From: Thinopyrum elongatum
Lineage: Eukaryota; Streptophyta; Magnoliopsida; Poales; Poaceae
Assembly: GCA_011799875.1 (NCBI GenBank)
Contig: CM022302.1
Location: 303,005,048 to 303,069,047 of the forward strand
DNA: 64,000 nucleotides
Direction: 5' to 3'
Of the stretch, positions 24,151 through 34,011 are shown piece after piece. Below the pieces are notes generated by a model that made no database searches, was not told the DNA's origin, and worked only from the letters and a program-made list of their open reading frames with translations. A program made the translations under genes and the position numbers. How positions within the stretch are numbered: the stretch's first letter is position 1; the number at the start of each line of letters is the position of its first letter.

Positions 24151-25358
24151 GGTGTGGCTGTCGGGCCCTGCCCGGCAGCCACCCTTTTGTACAGGCCTTA
24201 CCTCAGTTGCATGTAACCCCTTGTACAAAGCCAGGCAATGACCCTGAGCACCAGAGAAATAAATGAAGCACTGGGGGGCCCCCGACCAAGTTGCATGCAT
24301 GCATAAGCATTCCAAGAGCATTTGCATAAGCATTTCATGAGCATTTGCATATGCATAAAGATAGGATCGCATCCATTTGCATATGCATATAGATAGGATC
24401 GCATCCTGCATCATTCTCATCTGCATGAAGCTGCAGGTTCCTGCCGAGAACTCGGTTTCTGCAAGAAGATGGGGAGATGAACCAACGCTGTGATCCCCGG
24501 CGAACCAAACAGATAAGTTCTACCTCTTGTCCATAAGTGTTATGTAAGCTAAAACTTGTGCATAAGAAAACCCCGCCACTCTTCGAAACTTAGGTGCTCC
24601 CATCCCTGGCTCGAACGTTGCTTCGGCCTGGATGGTCGTAGTGGCCTTTGATGAAAAGAAGTTGGCGGGGGGCTGGTCCCTCTATTTCTTGCCAGTAGGC
24701 TCAGTTCCCCGGCAACGAAGAAAGGGTACCGGCAGGATAGCCTACTGGGGAAAACTCGTTTATTTAAAATAAAGAGGCATTTCACCTCTGCATGGACATA
24801 TACATGCATGAGTTCCCAGCAAGGTTCATCTTTTTCATTAATATGCTGGTCATACAAGTACAAACCTTACAAAACACAGACATGGACTCGAGAGATTACA
24901 TTATTTGAACTAAAATTTGGCAAGTGCCGGCGAGTTTAAGATTGAAAAAAGATAAGTGCCCCGTGATGCCCTTTCTTGTCCCTCTCCTCCTAGGCACAAC
25001 AGTTGAAGGCGGGAAGGGCAAAAGGAGTGCCTGAGCAGAAGCCCGGCCCGTTCCTATCGGGCTCCAGGAGAGGTAGCCTGACGGGGATGGGGGAGCACCG
25101 GGGAACGCATCGATGGAGAGCACGACAGAGGCAACGCGCCAACCACCACCACCAAGGCCAGCAAGACACGGCAGGGCTAACGGAGCTGCAGTCCGAGAGG
25201 AATCCTGCCGGGGTCCATCTGGAAGACTGTTGGAGGAAGCCGGGCGGCACCATCCCCACCCCTGCATCCAACTCCCCGACAAATCACCTTGCCGGGAAGT
25301 AGAGGCAGATGCAGATGATGGTGCCGCCGCCGCCTGATGAAGATGGTGCAGGCGACGC
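24151..25358 (+). other. Non-coding spacer of element C between pol and antisense ORF
   Basis: No gene is recognised. The stretch contains the 32-bp tandem pair near 24342, AT-rich sequence, and GC-rich sequence downstream of the antisense ORF (its 3' side). Confidence 0.6.
24342..24405 (+). repeat. 32-bp tandem duplication with TGCATA motifs
   Basis: Copies at 24342-24373 and 24374-24405 share CATTTGCATATGCATA and GATAGGATCGCATCC with one clear mismatch. Looser copies of GCATTTGCAT extend left to about 24310. It lies just after pol. Confidence 0.85.
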
Positions 25359-26019
25359 TCAGCCGGAGCCAGAGTCGTCGCCCTCCCGCGCACTGCCGTC
25401 GTCATCACCGTCACTGTCCTCCTCGTCGCTTTCGCTCGAGAAGGAGCTTTCGTCGTCGGTCGAGCTCTCTGCGCAGCACCCTAAGCGAGCTCCTCAGCGC
25501 CCAAAGATCTTGACGGAGAGCAGGCCGCTCTCCATTAATTTGAACTGGAGAACATGCCCTTCCGAGAAACCGTGGGCATGAGCAAAGGTCTTCCAACCAT
25601 GATGGAGGTACATCACATGAGGAGCAAGGAAGTCGACACAAACCCACATGCCACCGTTCCCACAGCCCCTCATGTGCAACCTCAGAGCGCGTGGCTGTTC
25701 GAGCTCCATTTCCCGTGCAAATGAAGTAGGGAGGCGAACATGGCCGCATGGGGGTTTGTACAGCCTGATGATGAACTCTCGAGGCTGATCCCCGATATGG
25801 TCGTCCATTGGAAGGAGGACCGCCGGCGGGGGCGCGGCTAAGGCATCGCCCCGTCCCCCTCTTCCTCGAGCACCGCGGCGACCTCGGCCTCGCCCCCTCC
25901 CTCCTCCTCTCGTGGTAGGCTCCTCTATCACGGGATTCAGGAGGAGGAGGGATGCGCTGTCGAGTAGAAGCCCTCGTCGCCGCCGCTGGAGTGCCACCGC
26001 GCCCTCGTCCTCTCACCAT
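25359..26019 (-). pseudogene. Antisense B3-domain protein ORF inside element C
   Basis: The reverse-strand ATG at 26019 has a strong context (GCCATGG) and starts a basic Arg/Gly-rich N-terminus. The downstream B3 part is one frame off, implying a frameshift near 25925. The B3-like domain (about 25770-25496) contains REFIIRLYKPPCGHVRLP, then YLHHGWKTFAHAHGF, GHVLQFKLM and LSVKIFGR, which fits the B3 DNA-binding fold. A TGA at 25494-25496 interrupts the same frame. That frame then runs on as an acidic Ser/Asp/Glu tail (SSTDDESSFSSESDEEDSDG) to the TGA at 25359-25361. A TATA box lies at 26086-26093. B3 proteins bind DNA as plant transcription factors. Here it is probably an accessory antisense ORF of the retroelement. 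Confidence 0.82.
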
Positions 26020-26085
26020 GGCGAGTGGAGGAAGATTGCAAGAAGGGAGAAGAGGTGTGAGTGAAAATGCACTGCTCTTCCCCCC

Positions 26086-26093
26086 TTTTTATA
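26086..26093 (-). promoter_or_regulatory. TATA box of the antisense B3 ORF
   Basis: Reverse-strand CTATAAAAAGG lies 67 bases before the ATG at 26019, a normal spacing for a TATA box plus a short leader. It supports the antisense ORF as a separate transcription unit. Confidence 0.65.
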
Positions 26094-26539
26094 GAAGGAC
26101 GGAGCGGGGGGCTAGCCTTTTGCGCAGGAAACGGCCGCCCCGTTCCCCCAATGCAGCCTCCCTGCACCTTCTGCGGCCCAAAGAATCAAGGCCGACCCTC
26201 TGCCCAAACCATCGATGCCTGGTTCTCAACCGTGGCACTCGTCCCCGCGCTCTCCGCATCCACCACCTACCACGACCAATGCATGCGGAACACGTGGCAA
26301 GTGCGTGCGAAGCGGGGAGCAAGTGGGATGGTAGTTTCCGCCCCGTGATCGTGGGGCGTGGGCAATCAACGGGCCACGGTCCAAGTTTTCTGCAGCATTA
26401 CGCACGACGAGCGGGAAAACCGGAAACTGGCCCAGAGTTGAGATTAATGAAGAAGCAAAGAACGCTCTAAGAGATCAGCCTCTTCAGCGCCCCTGCCTGT
26501 GCACTTATTAGGACCTACCTCGACGACGCCCGGCAGTGC

Positions 26540-26563
26540 GATCGGGGCAGGCCCGGGGGCTTC
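26540..26563 (+). other. Likely polypurine tract region before 3' LTR of C
   Basis: The G-rich stretch GGGGCAGGCCCGGGGGCTTC lies directly before the LTR start at 26564. It is in the right position for plus-strand priming but is not a pure purine run. Confidence 0.45.
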
Positions 26564-27484
26564 TGTCTGTGCAACAAACCCTGGGTCTGTTGCCCTGACT
26601 ATGCACAGGCACGAGAACAAGATTACAACACCAAGGCCGTGTCAAGATATAAGAGACCAAGATCTTCGAAGAACCAGCAGGCAGATTAAGAAGGCCAAGA
26701 CCAAGAAAGAGAAGCGAGACACCACCAGGAGAAAAGCCTCCCTTGCCGGGCAGACGGACCTGGCAAGGATAAGGGCTCCCCCGGAAAAAAGCATTCAAGA
26801 CGTCCCGGCAGGGCTGGCCGGGACTCACGAGGGCAAAGACACCTCACCAAGCCATCTCACCACGACCCACGTCGTTGATCAATGCGGTGTCAAGCTGCAA
26901 AGTGACTAAGTGGCAGCCGTTCGCCACATGGCGGCCTCTTTCTATAGGAAATACCTACAGATGACACCCATCCTGTGGTGTGTCAAGCAAGCAGGCATGG
27001 AGCTGGCAAGACGAGCCCGGCAATGCTTGCCGGGCAAACAACGATGTGACATTGAGCGGTGCATTTAATGCACTTTGTCAGCCTGCAGAATTAGGTATGA
27101 TAGCACTGTTTGCTATCTTATCAGTGCATAATGACTATTTTGCCACTGTGGTGACCCCTTAACCTATAAAAGGAGGCCCATGGCAACCGTAGCAAGGGTT
27201 GGAAAGTTGAACACCCCCACGCTCGTACGCGCGTAGTCACTGCCTCCCCAGGGCGAGCCTGCCGGGCAAGTGTACTACGCTCCACCACCACTTTTCCACC
27301 ATCAATCCACCAAAGCAGGAGTAGGGTTTTATGCCTCGCGGCGGCCCAAACCTGGGTAAAATTTCCCGTGTGATCTCTGCCGTGCTGCCCCACGTTCTTC
27401 TGCTCTTTGTGCAACGCGACATCCCCCCTGCCAAACCAGCAAGGGGCCCCTTGGCCCCATAGGTGGCTGTGGTTTCCCGCGACA
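26564..27484 (+). repeat. 3' LTR of element C (921 bp)
   Basis: It starts TGTCTGTGCAACAAACC and ends CCCGCGACA, with TATAAAAG at 27165-27172. Its length is identical to the 5' LTR. About 44 differences were counted by hand. Confidence 0.97.
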
Positions 27485-27489
27485 CTAGG
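27485..27489 (+). repeat. Target-site duplication CTAGG (right) of element C
   Basis: It directly follows the CA end of the 3' LTR and matches 16780-16784. Confidence 0.96.
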
Positions 27490-27701
27490 GTTCATGTGTA
27501 TTTACTCGAAAGATTAGATAGGTTGTCACCTTGCCTTAGGGCATGTTGCAGATCTATCAATGATATCTTGCATACATACATACCATGGATTCCTTCGCTG
27601 CTTCCGAAAAATTTGTTATTTTCAGTCAAAAATGCTTTTGTGCATGTTTATGGCCCCTTCCTGTTTTCCCTCGCATTGTTGTTTTTCTATCAACAGTGGT
27701 C

Positions 27702-29357
27702 ATGTCTCATAGTTCGGATGAACAGTCTGGGTCTGAAGAAGAAATACCTCAGCTGCCACGTGTGGCTGAAAGAGTAAACTTGGTTGGTGAAAGAAAAGCA
27801 TCTAAGCCACCAAAGATTCCAAAGAAGAAACCTGAATCTGAGTCTGAAGACGAAGAAGAAGATGATATTCCCTCGGCTCACATTCAGCCTGAGGATGAAC
27901 AAATCTCTGATTAGAAGACCCTGTTCTCTGATGGAAATCCCAAGAAGGGTGGCCGCGGTATAGAAAGGAACACCTCCGCTGAGATGTCTAATCCCGAGCC
28001 TTACAAAACTCCACCTGGAGTTGAAACAGCTACCGAAAGAAATAACAGGTTGCAAAGGATTCGCCACCACTGGGCGAAGAAGTGGTTCAATCACGAAAAT
28101 GTCTGAAGGAAATATCAAGTCTTGTTCGCTTTCACTCCACCCTGGAATGACTACATAGCTGAAGGCTGCCTCGATCCAGATGACAAAAAAGTCAGGCCAC
28201 CTCCTCCCATGAATGCTCATGTTGATTCAATGAAAACCATTGCTGATTTTCCTGAAGAAGTGGAAAAGAGAGCAAAGGCCAAGGTCAAGCATGAATCCAA
28301 GGCCGCGAAGAAAAATCAAGTGGAACAAAGAAATTTTGAGTTGACTCAGCAAGATGTGAAAGAGAAGAAGGAACGGGCTTCTGCCCGAAAGGAAAAGAAG
28401 AAGAGGAAGTTTGTTTCCCCTCGAGCTTTGAGAAAGAAGTCTGTCTCCAGTAAATCCAAGAAGGTAGCTTCTGCCTCATTTGATGATTCTTCCAATGATA
28501 ATGTTGCGGAAGAGATTCCTATGTATGATCAATGAGCTCTTCTGGACAAGCTGTATCAAACTCCCTCACCTGCAAAAGGTTCTCCTCCATTGAGGATGTC
28601 ACCAAGGCTTGCTGCTGCCATAGTCTCAGATAAACCTTCGGGTTCTGCTGCCCCATCTGTGAAGAGAAAGCTATTACCCGAAGAAAAAGCTTTCTGTTAA
28701 GAAAGCCAAATCAAGTGTTCCTGCTCCTATAGAGGAACTAAAGTATGACTTTGATCTTATAATTGATCTCATTGAAGGTGCTGCCTATGATGCAAAACAA
28801 GCTGATCTGAGCAGTTTGGTTCTTCCTGAAAATGTTACCAAGATGGTAGCAAAACACTTCACTGAGCTGGGAGAGATTACCAAGGAACTGAACCAAGCTG
28901 TCGAAGACAAGAAACTCATCGAGCAAATGAGGAAGGATGCTAGCACTGATTCTGAAAGGAAAGAGCTGAACAAGGAGATTCTTGAGATTACCAAAGGCCT
29001 CATTGTTATGAGGAATAACAAGATTGAATGGCACTCAATGCTGAAGATGGATGTTTCTCAAATGTGTGACCATAGAAATGATGAGATCAAACGTCAAGCA
29101 GATCTTTCTCGACGAAGAGAAAAGGAAGAAAAGCGTCAGAAAGCAAAGGCAAGAGCTAGCGAACCGAAGGCAATCTCAGATTGCCGTATTCAAACTGTAT
29201 CAACTGACCCTCCTGTTGACGCAAGTGCTCCACTGCAGCAGATACCATCATCCCCTCGTCGTGAGGAAGACATCATGCAACAAGTTGAGCCTGCGGTAGT
29301 TATCATTCCTACCACTACTGCTCAAGAACCTGATGTGGTGGATATTTTTCTGAACCA
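27702..29357 (+). pseudogene. H ORF2, first part: acidic/basic coiled-coil region of a plant transposon-type protein
   Basis: The ATG at 27702 begins MSHSSDEQSGSEEEIPQLP, followed by Pro/Lys and Glu-rich low-complexity sequence. In-frame stops occur at 27912 (TAG), 28104 (TGA) and 28533 (TGA), with a frame change near 28690. Recognisable segments include WAKKWFNHENV, FAFTPPWNDYIAEGCLD, a long Lys/Glu-rich helix (28260-28480) and a coiled coil (28816-29150: VTKMVAKHFTELGEI and following). It is cut after LNQ-type sequence at 29357 by the Athila-like insertion and continues at 55269. I do not know its function. The second part resembles the plant transposon protein family PF20167. Confidence 0.65.
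29353..29357 (+). repeat. Target-site duplication AACCA (left) of Athila-like element
   Basis: AACCA precedes the LTR, and the right copy at 55264-55268 reads AACTA. Joining the left copy to 55269 restores the host reading frame Asn-Gln-Asn-Asp, so AACCA is the original and the right copy mutated. Confidence 0.88.
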
Positions 29358-30871
29358 TGATGACCCACAAGTATAGGGGATCAATCGTAGTTCTTTCGAT
29401 AAGTAAGAGTGTCGAACCCAACGAGGAGCAGAAGGAAATGACAAGTGGTTTTCAGTAAGGTAATTTCTGCAAGCACTGAAATAGTCGGTAACAGGTAGTA
29501 TGATAGCAAGATAATTTGTAACGGACAAGTAACAGTAATGGTAAATAAAGTGTAGCAAGGTAGCCTAATCCCTTTGTGGCAAAGGACATGCCAAAACGGT
29601 CTCTTATATTAAGGAAAGCGTTCTTGAGGGTACACGGGAATTTCATCTAGTCACTTTTCATCATGTTGGTTTGATTCGTGTTCGCTACTTTGATAATTTG
29701 ATATGTGGCTGGATCGGTGCTTAGGTGATGTTCTTACTTGAACAAACATCCTATTTATGATTAACCCCCTCGCAAGCATCCGCAGCTATGAGAAAAGTAT
29801 TAAGATAAAATCTAACCATAGCATTAAACTTTTGGATCCAAATCGGTCCCTTACAAAGTAGCGCATAAACTAGGGTTTAAGCTTCTATCACTCTAGCAAC
29901 CCATCATCTAATACTACTCCACAATGCATTCCCTTGGGCCCAAATATGGTGAAGTGCCATGTAATCGACGTTCACATGACACCACTAAGGGAATCACAAC
30001 ATACATATCATCAAAATATCGAACACATATCAAGTTCACATGATTACTTGCAACATGACTTCTCCCAAGACCTCAAGAACAAAACTAACTACTTACAAAT
30101 GATATTCATGCTCAAGATCAGAGGGGTACTAAATAGCATAATGGATCTGAACTTATAATATTCCACCAAATAAACCATATAGTAATCAACTACAAGATGT
30201 AATCAACACTACTAGTCACCCACAGGTACCAATTTGAGGTTCCGGTACAAAGATTGAACACAAGAGGTGAACTAGGGTTTGAGAGGAGATGGTGTTGTTG
30301 AAGATGTTGATGGAGATTGGCCTCCCAAACATGAGAGGGTTGTTGGTGATGAGGATGGCTTCGATTTCCCCCTCCAGGAGGAAAGTTCCCCCGATGGAAT
30401 CGCTCTGCCGGAGGGCAAAAGTGCTCCTGCCCAACTCGAGACGGCGGCGCTCCATCTCGAAAGTCCGCTCCTTATTTTTTTTCTAGGTCAAAATGACCTA
30501 TATACCAGAAGATGGGCACCAGAGGTGGGCTGGGCTGAGCACAACCCACCAGGGCGCGCCTGGGGTGCCTGGCGCGCCCTGGTGTCTTGTGCTCACCAGG
30601 TGGCCTCCCTCCGGTAGTTATTGGCTCCAGTATTTTTTATATATTCCAAAATAATTCTCCATAAATTTTTAGCTCATTTGGAGATGTGCAGAATAGGTAA
30701 CTCTGACATAGCTTTTTCAGGTCCAGAATTCCAGCTGCCGGCATTCTCCCTCTTTGTGCAAACCTTGCATATTATGAGAGAAAAGGCATTAGAATTACTC
30801 CATAAAGCATTATTATGCATAAAAACATTATAAATAACAGTAGGAAATCATGATGCAAAATGGACGTATCA
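29358..30871 (-). repeat. 3' LTR of Athila-like element (1,514 bp)
   Basis: It is homologous throughout to 53747-55263. It contains the same internal phrases (GAACCCAACGAGGAGCAGAA near 29415; CACCAGGGCGCGCC near 30548). The ORFs at 30216-30617 are chance readings shared with the other LTR. Confidence 0.96.
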
Positions 30872-30883
30872 ACTCCCCAAGTT
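30872..30883 (-). other. Polypurine tract of Athila-like element
   Basis: Reverse-strand AACTTGGGGAGT directly abuts the 3' LTR start, the expected position for plus-strand priming. Confidence 0.7.
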
Positions 30884-31217
30884 TAGACCTCGCTTGTTCT
30901 CAAGCGAAAAACCGATATCGGAAAACATGTCCACATGCTTAGAGAGAGAGGTGTCGATAAAAACAAAATATGGACATATAAGCATCATGCTTATTATTAT
31001 AACAACAAACAATTTTAACATAAAACTTTATCACACAACTTTTATCATATAACTTCTCATGAACAAGTAACAATTCATCACAACATTGAGGTATAAAGCA
31101 TAAACTCTGTTGAAAACCAACAAACAATGTTCTCAGTCAACTTTGCAACTACAATTCATCAGGATGGGTCATGTATCAGAGCCTTTTGGCAAGTCCACAT
31201 ACTCAACCATCATTTAA
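30884..31217 (-). other. Athila-like 3' untranslated region (part next to 3' LTR)
   Basis: AT-rich sequence without coding potential. It joins 43274 once the CACTA element and one TAA copy are removed. Confidence 0.7.
31215..31217 (+). repeat. Target-site duplication TAA (left) of CACTA
   Basis: TAA precedes CACTACTGCAGG. The same triplet follows the other end at 43271-43273. Three bases is the usual CACTA duplication length. Confidence 0.85.
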
Positions 31218-31380
31218 CACTACTGCAGGATGCTGCTAATGCGACACTACAATCAGAGACCCTTCGACGAAACTGTGTTCGATGCAATAATCGCAAACGG
31301 TGCTGTAAATAAACTGTCAAAAAAGATGCAAAATGTTTGCGATGACGGATGCATCAAACACGGTTCAGATTTTAGTTGCA

Positions 31381-31660
31381 TGTGCGATGCAGGGCATACA
31401 GTTCAGTTCAATGAATTGTTTGCGATGAGGCAGAAGAACAGAAACGGGCAGCCAGATGAAGGTGTGTGCGATATACGGCATACAGTTCACTCGGATGAAC
31501 TATTTATGATTAGGCGGAACAAAAGAAACGGTCAACCAGATCAAGGTGTGTGCGATAGAGGGCAAACAGTTCACTCGAATGAACTGTTTGCGTTGAGCCA
31601 AGATAACAGAAACAGTTCAATTTAACAAGATGTGTGTGATACGCGGCAAACAAGGTGTGT
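31381..31660 (+). repeat. Left subterminal 84-bp tandem repeats of CACTA
   Basis: Units beginning TGTGCGAT (or TGTGTGAT) start at 31381, 31465, 31549 and 31633, exactly 84 bases apart. Each contains CATACAGTTCA and a partly palindromic TTCACTCGAATGAA. The fourth is truncated by the SINE. A further related copy occurs at about 33388. Confidence 0.9.
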
Positions 31661-31664
31661 GCAG

Positions 31665-31802
31665 ACTAAGGCATAGCCTAGTGGTGAGAAGGGGCTGATG
31701 CCTTCCCACCCACCCAGGTTCAAGGCATGGTACTTGCAATTTGGGTTTGTTGCACCAATTATATTGTACGGGGTTCCCTTACAGTTTTTCTGTCAAAAAA
31801 AA
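31665..31802 (+). mobile_element. tRNA-derived SINE
   Basis: Pol III box A (TAGCCTAGTGG, 31674-31684) matches the consensus perfectly. Box B (GGTTCAAGGCA, 31717-31727) follows 33 bases later. The body ends in a T-rich stretch and a short A tract (31794-31801). It resembles grass tRNA-related SINEs. It interrupts the subterminal repeat of the CACTA. Target duplications were not clear. Confidence 0.72.
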
Positions 31803-31961
31803 TAGGTATGTAATCAGAAATGTGTGCGAAGACCGATAATAACACAGACGATTGCTGCCAATAAGACGTGTGTGTTGTGCGTTGGGATTGCATACAGAAC
31901 AACAACATATATATATACACACTTATAAGGACATGGTTGCATAACCAAATTAAACATCCAA

Positions 31962-32098
31962 TTACATAGGTGGCTACTACACACATGACATTTGCACACA
32001 CCAAAGTAAACTATTACATGCATAATTACATAGGTGGCTACTACACACATGACATTTCCACACACCAAAGTCAACTATATATTACATGCATAATTAAC
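31962..32098 (-). repeat. Tandem pair of about 64-68 bp in 3' flank of exonuclease-like gene
   Basis: Two copies of a unit containing ATAGGTGGCTACTACACACA, CACACACCAAAGT and TTACATGCATAA start near 31966 and 32028. A diverged single copy is at about 33608-33675. Confidence 0.85.
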
Positions 32099-32125
32099 TA
32101 GGATAAACGATCATCTGATCATCAT

Positions 32126-32827
32126 CTACTTCTTGTGATGCTTGCCGCTACTGCTCTGCTTGTGGCTCGATCCGGCCTCGTCGATTTTGGTAACGAGGCA
32201 CTTCCTCATGTCAATGATCCGCCTGTGCATCTCGTAGCATGTGTACACGCTCTTGGCCGCGAACCTGAGGTGAGGTTCATCCAGTTGCTACATCCAGGCC
32301 CCGTGCCAGGATATGGGACGTGTTCTGTTGGCATCCAGCTTCATCTTTTCATAGTATGGGTCGATGATGGCCGAGGCGAGTTCAACCAGGTAGTCCTTCT
32401 TCGTGCTGCGCCAGACCCTATAGTGCTCATGGATTTCGACAAGGTTCTTGCAGGCCAAGCCCGTAACCCTGAGCGCTTTTATATCGTCGGTGGTTTCCAC
32501 CATAGAAAACTTGTAGTCGGTGCTGTAGACAAACCTGGCGAAACGGTCGCAAGGTTCTGTGGCCATGCAGTAGTGGTAGATGAGGACATGATGGCGCACG
32601 AACAAGTGGGCGACGAAAACCTTCTAATCTATGTTGGGACGACCGCCGGTGTACTGGAGGTCGATGCCGACCACCTTGTACTTGTCTCGAGCAAGCAACT
32701 GCTCAATGGTGTTGATGTAGTCATCAACCACGGCCGGGTCGATGGTGTACACCACCGAGAGATCTATCTCCCTCACGTGGGTCTCCACTTTATGCTCGCC
32801 GAACTCCATTGGAGCGCTGCTAGACAT
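32126..32827 (-). pseudogene. 3'-5' exonuclease-like (DEDD/RNase D-WRN type) pseudogene
   Basis: A 702-base reading frame runs from the ATG at 32827-32825 to the TAG at 32128-32126. It is unbroken except for TAG stops at 32624-32626 and 32288-32290, each where Gln is expected. Length 233 codons, no intron. VVGIDLQYTGGRPNID occupies the first exonuclease motif, but the usual Asp-x-Glu reads Asp-Leu-Gln. Near the C-terminus LRFAAKSVYTCYEMH matches the motif normally written YAAxDA, with Ser in place of the catalytic Asp. HHVLIYHYCMA and CKNLVEIHEHY lie between. Such proteins degrade nucleic acids from the 3' end. This copy lacks at least two acidic residues and is probably inactive whatever the stops. 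It ends in a basic Ser/His/Lys-rich tail. Confidence 0.75.
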
Positions 32828-33387
32828 CCCCTCTCTATGTGTCGTCGTTGGTGTGCTTGTTGTGTTGTCGGGCGCGATCGAAAGGTTGAACAGACTAAGG
32901 TTATAATGGTCGTGGGAATTAAAGGGGAAGCCGGACGGCCTGGAATATCGGCATGCCCGGATGGCAATTCTAATTTGCAGCACGTAACTCCATCGTGACG
33001 CACATAACTGAATTGTGGTGACGCACGCGATGCAACCACATGCATATGGGGCCCCTGACGTGATCGTGCGCAGGCCCAACCGCTGGCAGAGCGTGCGCGG
33101 AGGGACGCGAGTAAAGTGCTCTGCGGTCACCTCAACGGCGAACAACATGCAAGGAAAAGCTGTCCACAAGCCGAGCGAGTGGAGGTACGAGAGTAGAGCG
33201 CACTGACGGACGCGAGCAGAGCGCGCCATGGCGCCTAACGGCAAGCACAGTGCACTGTGGCACCTAACGGCGAACACTGCACGCCGAGGGACGCGAGCAG
33301 AGGCCGGCACAATGATACATGGCAAATAAGACGAACTGTGCGAGCGATGGTGGAGACATCAAGCACGAATCAGATTAGAGTTGCGTG

Positions 33388-33765
33388 TGCGATACGTGGC
33401 ATACAGTTGATCCATCCGAGCTGTTTGTGATGGAATAAGCCATGTGTGTTGTGGGCAAACGCTTGCTGGTATACAACCGTCTGTGATTGATGAGTTCATG
33501 ACCGACGGGTTCCCTAGTGTGGTCCGTGTGTGATGTGACATGCTCTGTCTACAGAACATCAACATATATACTTATAAGAACAACATTGCATGACCAAATT
33601 AAGCATACAATTACATAAGTGACTACGCACATAACATTTCCACACACCAAAGTAAGCAATTACATGCATACTAAACTAGGAGAAACGAGCATCTAATCAT
33701 CTACATCTTGTTGCGACGATGTTTGCCATTGCTCTGCTTTCGGATGGATCCCTGGTCGTGAATGG
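33388..33765 (-). repeat. Second, truncated copy of the exonuclease-gene 3' end plus subterminal unit
   Basis: Bases 33388-33440 resemble the 84-bp subterminal unit. Bases 33543-33765 resemble 31887-32180, covering the 3' flank and last codons of the exonuclease-like gene, then stop matching. This is a segmental tandem duplication inside the CACTA, with about 20% or more divergence by eye. Confidence 0.75.
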
Positions 33766-34011
33766 TTAATAAAATCTAAGTCTATTGCATATTAAGGTCA
33801 AAATAGTACTACCAATCTACGAGTCTCATACGATGCCATTTCAACGATTGTACCACAAAAGCCCGAAATATTACAAGGTTCAAATTCCAGAGTTACATGG
33901 CACAAATTCGAAGATTACAAGGTTCAAACTGATATTAGAAATGAAATTCAGCCCATTCAGCTGCAAACGCACGTGCTGATCAGCTGAACATGGATATAAG
34001 ACAGGTTCAAA

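Larger units (their letters stand above)
16785..27484 (+). mobile_element. Element C: complete Tat-like gypsy retrotransposon, 10,700 bp, TSD CTAGG
   Basis: Two LTRs of exactly 921 bp (16785-17705 and 26564-27484) enclose gag, protease, reverse transcriptase, two RNase H domains and integrase on the plus strand, plus an antisense B3-type ORF before the 3' LTR. CTAGG flanks both ends. A hand alignment of the LTRs gives about 44 substitutions and no indels (4.8%). The dual RNase H and the DGG protease site place it in the Tat lineage (relatives Grande and RIRE2). All coding regions carry stops or frameshifts, so it is complete in structure but inactive. Confidence 0.96.

Noticed and set aside
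32135..32998. Plus-strand ORF of 287 codons
   Set aside because: It is the antisense reading of the exonuclease-like gene, whose reverse-strand frame has family-type motifs and a defined start and stop.
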